A stretch of 17,753 nt of DNA, from contig CBDUWQ010000066.1 in the NCBI GenBank assembly GCA_965370965.1, positions 1 to 17,753 of the forward strand, read 5' to 3'. This DNA comes from GH45 sp965370965. GTDB taxonomy: Bacteria > Bacteroidota > Bacteroidia > Bacteroidales > SZUA-534. The position numbers and the translations under genes were made by a program. Shown in pieces: positions 15,150 through 17,753 of the stretch. Position 1 is the first letter of the stretch; each line of letters starts with the position of its first letter. Under the pieces are notes generated by a model. That model did no database searches. It had not been told where the DNA came from and saw only the letters and a program-made list of their open reading frames with translations.

Positions 15150-17375
15150 ATGCAAAAAAGACTAATATCAAAAACCGGTGGATTTGGTACAATGCCTGTT
15201 TTTATGACAGCTTTAAGTACAATTTTAGGAGCAATATTGTTTTTAAGATTTGGCTGGGCTGTTGGTAATGTTGGTTTGTTGGGCATGCTTGGCATAATAG
15301 CTTTAGGGCATTTAATAACAATTCCTACTGCACTTGCAGTTGCCGAAATTGCAACCAACCAAAAGGTTTTGGGTGGTGGAGCTTATTACATTATATCGCG
15401 TAGTTTTGGGTTAAATATTGGTGCAGCAATAGGAATTACCCTCTATTTTTCGCAGGCAATAAGTATTGCCTTTTATATTATTGCTTTTGGCGAGGCTTTT
15501 GAGCCAATACTAAATTTTTTACAAAATAACTTCGATATTACTATTGGCAAAAAGTTTATTACGCTTAGTACAATGGTTATTATATCGATAATAATGCTTA
15601 CCCGTGGTGCCAATATGGGAATTAAATTTTTATACTTTGTGGTTGCCATTTTGTTAGTTGCTTTGGCTATGTTTTTTGCAGGTCACTCAATTACCGAATC
15701 GTCGGTTATTGATTTTCAAAAGCGGATAGAAAACCCTGAGAACTTTTTTTATGTTTTTGCAATTGTTTTTCCGGCCTTTACAGGTATTGCTGCCGGACTT
15801 GGTTTATCGGGTGATTTAAAAAACCCTAAAAAATCAATTCCGTTAGGAACAATCGCAGCTACTGTGGCGGGTTTAATTATTTATATATTTGCGGCGTTTA
15901 AGTTTTCATCATCATTTACACCACTTGAATTAACCAATAACCAGTTAGTAATGTCAAAAATTGCTATTTGGGGACCAATTATTCCCATTGGACTTGCTGC
16001 TGCTTGTTTGTCATCGGCACTTGGTTCAATTATGGTAGCTCCACGCACTATTCAAGCAATTGGGGTTGATAATATTTTTCCTAATAAAAAGCTTAACAGA
16101 TGGTTATCAAAAGGTAATGCAGACGATAACGAACCTATTAACGCATCGGTAATAACCATAATTATAGCTTTTGCATTTGTGTTTGTTGGCGATATAAATT
16201 TTGTTGCCGAGATAATATCAATGTTTTTTATGATTACCTATGGTGCAATTTGTATTATATCGTTATTGGAGCATTTTGCCGCCGACCCTGCATATAGGCC
16301 AACTTTTCGCTCGCGTTGGTATTTGTCGGCAATTGGTGCAGTATTATCAATATGGACAATGTTTAAAATGAATACCCCATATGCAATTGCGGCTTTATTA
16401 ATAATGGCCGTATTGTACTCAGTTATAAGTAATTCTAACAAAGACAAAAAAGGGTTGGTCAAACTTTTTAGGGGTGTGGTTTTTCAATTAAGCCGTCAAC
16501 TACAGGTATTTGCCCAGCGTGCCAATAAGGCCGACCGCGAAATGAGCTGGCGGCCGTTTGCTGTTTGCATATCGGCCGATACTTTTAAACGCCAATCGGC
16601 TTTTGATATTTTGCGGTGGATATCGTATAAATACGGATTTGGAACCTACATACATTTTATAAAAGGTTTTTTAAATGAAACCACCAACCGTGAGTCGAAA
16701 CAGATTTTAGAAAAACTGTTAAATTTAGCCGAGGGCAGCAAAAACCGCGTTTATCTCGATACTATTATCAGCCCGTCATATACCTCGGCAATAGCACAAA
16801 TAATTCAGCTTACCAATATTTCGGGTAAAGAGAATAACATGGTGGTTTTTGAGTTTAGCCGTACCGAAACCAATAGTATAAATGAAGTACTTAAAAATTT
16901 TAACTTGCTTGAATCTACCGATTTTGATATTTGTGTTTTAAACACCTCGTATAAAGGTTTTGGGCGTAAAAAAGAGATTCATGTATGGATAAGTCATAAG
17001 GATTTTGAGAATTCTAATTTAATGATTTTGTTGGCATATATTATTTTAGGGCATCCCGAATGGAGAAAAGGATACATCAAAATATTTGCAGCTTACCCAA
17101 AAGAGCAATTAGGTATTCAAAAACATAAATTGCTTGAGCTTATAAAATCGGGTAGGTTGCCTATTTCCCCATCAAATATTAATTTAATACCTATTAATGA
17201 GAATGAGGAAATTAAAGAGACAATAACACGCCACTCTATTGATGCCGACCTTACTATAGTTGGGTTTAACTTTCATGGGCGTAATGGCTTTAACGCCGAA
17301 GAATTGTTTAATGGCTATGGCAATGTTGGTAATATACTATTTGTTAGTGCAACAAAAGCAAAAGAGATAAAGTAA
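15150..17375 (+). CDS. SLC12-type cation-chloride cotransporter homologue
   Basis: This 741-residue inner-membrane transporter belongs to the APC superfamily and resembles the Na-K-Cl/K-Cl (SLC12) branch more than amino-acid permeases. Twelve hydrophobic segments span about residues 14-425. SLC12 landmarks are in order: GAILFLRFGWAVGNVG (27-42), EIATNQKVLGGGAYYIISRS (66-85), Tyr109 in the third helix at the place of the potassium-binding tyrosine, FPAFTGIAAG (207-216) continuing to SGDLKNPKKSIPLGT, VAPRTIQAIGVDNIFP (296-311) and DPAYRPTFRSRWYLS (379-393). The hydrophilic C-terminal domain (about 432-741) also follows the SLC12 pattern, with SWRPFAVCISAD and DADLTIVGFNFH. It would couple chloride to potassium and/or sodium movement; the ion set and direction cannot be read from this. 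The start is an ATG just ahead of the first helix. It sits 53 nt after the patatin gene, perhaps in one transcript. Confidence 0.85.
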   Translation: MQKRLISKTGGFGTMPVFMTALSTILGAILFLRFGWAVGNVGLLGMLGIIALGHLITIPTALAVAEIATNQKVLGGGAYYIISRSFGLNIGAAIGITLYFSQAISIAFYIIAFGEAFEPILNFLQNNFDITIGKKFITLSTMVIISIIMLTRGANMGIKFLYFVVAILLVALAMFFAGHSITESSVIDFQKRIENPENFFYVFAIVFPAFTGIAAGLGLSGDLKNPKKSIPLGTIAATVAGLIIYIFAAFKFSSSFTPLELTNNQLVMSKIAIWGPIIPIGLAAACLSSALGSIMVAPRTIQAIGVDNIFPNKKLNRWLSKGNADDNEPINASVITIIIAFAFVFVGDINFVAEIISMFFMITYGAICIISLLEHFAADPAYRPTFRSRWYLSAIGAVLSIWTMFKMNTPYAIAALLIMAVLYSVISNSNKDKKGLVKLFRGVVFQLSRQLQVFAQRANKADREMSWRPFAVCISADTFKRQSAFDILRWISYKYGFGTYIHFIKGFLNETTNRESKQILEKLLNLAEGSKNRVYLDTIISPSYTSAIAQIIQLTNISGKENNMVVFEFSRTETNSINEVLKNFNLLESTDFDICVLNTSYKGFGRKKEIHVWISHKDFENSNLMILLAYIILGHPEWRKGYIKIFAAYPKEQLGIQKHKLLELIKSGRLPISPSNINLIPINENEEIKETITRHSIDADLTIVGFNFHGRNGFNAEELFNGYGNVGNILFVSATKAKEIK

Positions 17376-17400
17376 TGCTATAAGAAAGTTACCAAACATA

Positions 17401-17406
17401 AAGGAG
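17401..17406 (+). promoter_or_regulatory. Canonical Shine-Dalgarno AAGGAG
   Basis: AAGGAG lies six bases before the ATG at 17413. Such sites are rare in Bacteroidota and none of the other genes in the window has one this good; it supports the chosen start. Confidence 0.6.
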
Positions 17407-17412
17407 AAAACA

Positions 17413-17712
17413 ATGAAAACAATACTAATAACAATACTGATTTTATTAAACATACACTTTGTTCAATCACAAAATTTGGTTGTAGGTTATAGCAATCCTA
17501 ACGAAATTCTAAATGTTAACTCAGGTTCATTTAACTATGATACTGTTTTTGTAATTAATAATGCCACTTTAAATATCAGCAATCAAACACAATTTGTGGT
17601 TAATAATATTATTGCATTAATAGGTACAAGCAAACTAAATGTAGAAAACAGTTATTTTGAAGTTAATAACATTTTTTCTGTTCAAAATAATTCTATTGTT
17701 AATTTAACCTGA
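17413..17712 (+). pseudogene. N-terminal part of a secreted solenoid-like protein, probably truncated
   Basis: The 99 codons encode a signal peptide (about residues 1-19, ending HFVQSQ) and a mature part rich in Asn, Ile and Val with a repeating pattern of about 21 residues: LNISNQTQFVVNNI and then LNVENSYFEVNNI, followed by the start of a third unit, VNLT, where TGA (17710-17712) closes the frame. This resembles rungs of a beta-helix or similar surface protein, which are normally hundreds of residues long, often ending in a type IX sorting domain. Stopping inside a repeat suggests that the gene is interrupted. The last 40 bases of the window are of different character and might be the end of an inserted element, but the window closes too soon to tell. 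Both other frames also stop within a few codons, so a single frameshift in the visible sequence does not rescue it. A genuinely short secreted protein remains possible. Confidence 0.55.
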
Positions 17713-17753
17713 ATAATTCATGCGTTTAGTTTGATGTAGCTGTAAGGCATCGG

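Noticed and set aside
1..17753. CRISPR array, tRNA, rRNA, phage or toxin-antitoxin genes
   Set aside because: I looked for regularly spaced repeats, cloverleaf-like stems and characteristic proteins and saw none.

Overview
The window is AT-rich chromosomal DNA from a member of the Bacteroidota, most likely an environmental Bacteroidales/Marinilabiliales-type bacterium. The evidence is a type IX secretion (Por) C-terminal sorting domain on a large BNR-repeat protein, matches to the Bacteroidota promoter -7 box (TAnnTTTG) upstream of several genes, a scarcity of Shine-Dalgarno sequences, and a set of outer-membrane proteins typical of the phylum. I saw no rRNA, tRNA, CRISPR array or phage gene.

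Left part (1-4970), all on the minus strand: a membrane sensor with HAMP, GAF and PAS domains but no kinase or other output domain; a 157-bp palindromic MITE-like element; and a two-gene operon of an NfsA-like nitroreductase followed after 4 nt by an Omp85/BamA-like outer-membrane protein. The element sits exactly at the Omp85 stop codon, and its 3-bp target duplication (TTA) recreates that stop. Middle part (4971-11250), plus strand: an O-antigen ligase/polymerase-like membrane protein with a TPR tail, a 41-residue lipoprotein, an unrecognised outer-membrane barrel protein, and the type IX-secreted BNR/sortilin-like protein, closed by a strong symmetrical terminator.

Right part (11251-17753), plus strand: glyceraldehyde-3-phosphate dehydrogenase with its own promoter and terminator; a non-coding stretch ending in an 80-nt imperfect palindrome; a patatin phospholipase fused to a POTRA domain and Omp85-like barrel (PlpD/type Vd architecture); a full-length SLC12-type cation-chloride cotransporter homologue, including the C-terminal cytoplasmic domain; and the start of a secreted solenoid-like protein whose frame closes in mid-repeat next to sequence of different character at the window edge.

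Most genes look like housekeeping or envelope functions. They do not form one evident pathway, but the theme is the cell envelope: Omp85 proteins, a surface-polysaccharide ligase, lipoprotein and barrel, secreted proteins and an ion transporter. The least ordinary items are the two foldback sequences, the lipoprotein/barrel pair, the bacterial SLC12 homologue and the apparently truncated last gene. I found no clear new defence or mobile-gene system.
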